From a virus, in the IMG/VR virus record IMGVR_UViG_3300017971_000516, positions 1-37,342 of that record: a stretch of DNA of 37,342 nt; one strand, written 5' to 3'. Below the pieces are notes generated by a model. The model did not search any database and was not told the DNA's origin. It saw only the letters and a list, made by a program, of their open reading frames with translations. How positions within the stretch are numbered: position 1 is the first letter of the stretch; each line of letters starts with the position of its first letter. The translations under genes were made by a program, and so were the position numbers. Below, piece by piece: positions 37,213-37,342 of this stretch.

Positions 37213-37342
37213 TGTAATCCTTTAATACAGTCTCAAGCGCAGTTAATTTCTCAAAAGCCGTCTGCGGTTTTTTTGTATCCATAAATTCGGTCAGCTTGAT
37301 CCGTGCGTTGTTTAGCTGATTTTGCAGCCTCTGGATTTCTTC
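37193..37342 (-). CDS. Small helical protein, 3' part (begins at 105 if circular)
   Basis: Forty-nine codons and a TGA read leftward from the last base. The product is EEIQRLQNQLNNARIKLTEF, then MDTKKPQTAFEKLTALETVL and KDYKSQDNV. The first half is a coiled coil. The frame is continuous with the ORF that starts at 105 and runs to base 1, so together they give an 84-residue protein if the ends are joined. If the ends are not joined, an internal ATG (MDTKKP) could start a shorter product, but no ribosome site supports it. Confidence 0.6.
   Translation of the reverse strand, partial: EEIQRLQNQLNNARIKLTEFMDTKKPQTAFEKLTALETVLKDYKSQDNV

Noticed and set aside
1-37342. Integrase, repressor, attachment site or CRISPR array
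   Set aside because: No tyrosine or serine recombinase motifs, no repressor-like HTH gene in a lysogeny layout and no regularly spaced repeats were found.

Overview
The window looks like the complete genome of a tailed, lytic, podovirus-type phage, cut open inside one small gene. The first 105 bases (minus strand, from an ATG at 105) and the last 150 bases (minus strand, ending at a TGA at 37193) join in frame across the window ends into one 84-codon gene. This suggests a circular or circularly permuted 37.3 kb assembly. There is no integrase, excisionase, repressor, tRNA, rRNA, CRISPR array, phage RNA polymerase or recognisable primase. Moderate GC, an adenosylcobalamin-dependent ribonucleotide reductase, MazG, a family A DNA polymerase and a GroES-like protein fit phages of marine or aquatic Gram-negative bacteria, loosely like Zobellviridae-type podoviruses. 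This placement is an inference from gene content; no search was run.

Layout. (1) Positions 106-1395 are a 1.3 kb non-coding divergent control region. It holds a leftward sigma70-like promoter, TGACA repeat pairs, a GC-rich structured stretch, a candidate rightward promoter, three strong stem-loops and an AT-rich repeat tract. (2) Positions 1396-23245, plus strand, are the morphogenesis operon: TerS, seven tiny mostly lysine-rich genes, TerL, portal, a GroES-like protein, scaffold-like protein, decoration-like protein, major capsid protein, small structural proteins, tail fibre, gp4-like and gp10-like tail-closure proteins, a GNAT-like protein and three large internal/ejection-type proteins. 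The order parallels P22. (3) A bidirectional terminator at 23251-23269 separates the two converging transcripts. (4) Positions 37342 down to 23274, minus strand, are a tightly overlapping early/middle operon. It runs from small unknown genes through a PAPS-reductase-like protein, DnaB-type helicase, DUF3850, DNA polymerase, DUF3310, SSB, an HNH endonuclease, 5'-3' exonuclease, a split RusA-like pair, MazG, a C5-methylase-like protein, a DEDD exonuclease, DUF1289 and class II RNR, and ends in endolysin and holin.

How it works together. The leftward genes supply a nearly self-contained replisome (polymerase, helicase, SSB, 5' and 3' exonucleases, probable resolvase) and nucleotide metabolism (RNR, MazG). 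They leave priming and transcription to the host. The rightward genes build and fill the capsid. Lysis genes lie at the far end of the leftward operon.

Most notable: the HNH endonuclease gene begins with a copy of the first codons of the adjacent 5'-3' exonuclease (MRALVDGD), while the exonuclease's own copy (RALIDGD) has lost its ATG and is out of frame. Other notable points are the RusA-like function split at an A6 run, a multi-hairpin leader before the late operon, and the cluster of tiny basic genes between the terminase subunits.
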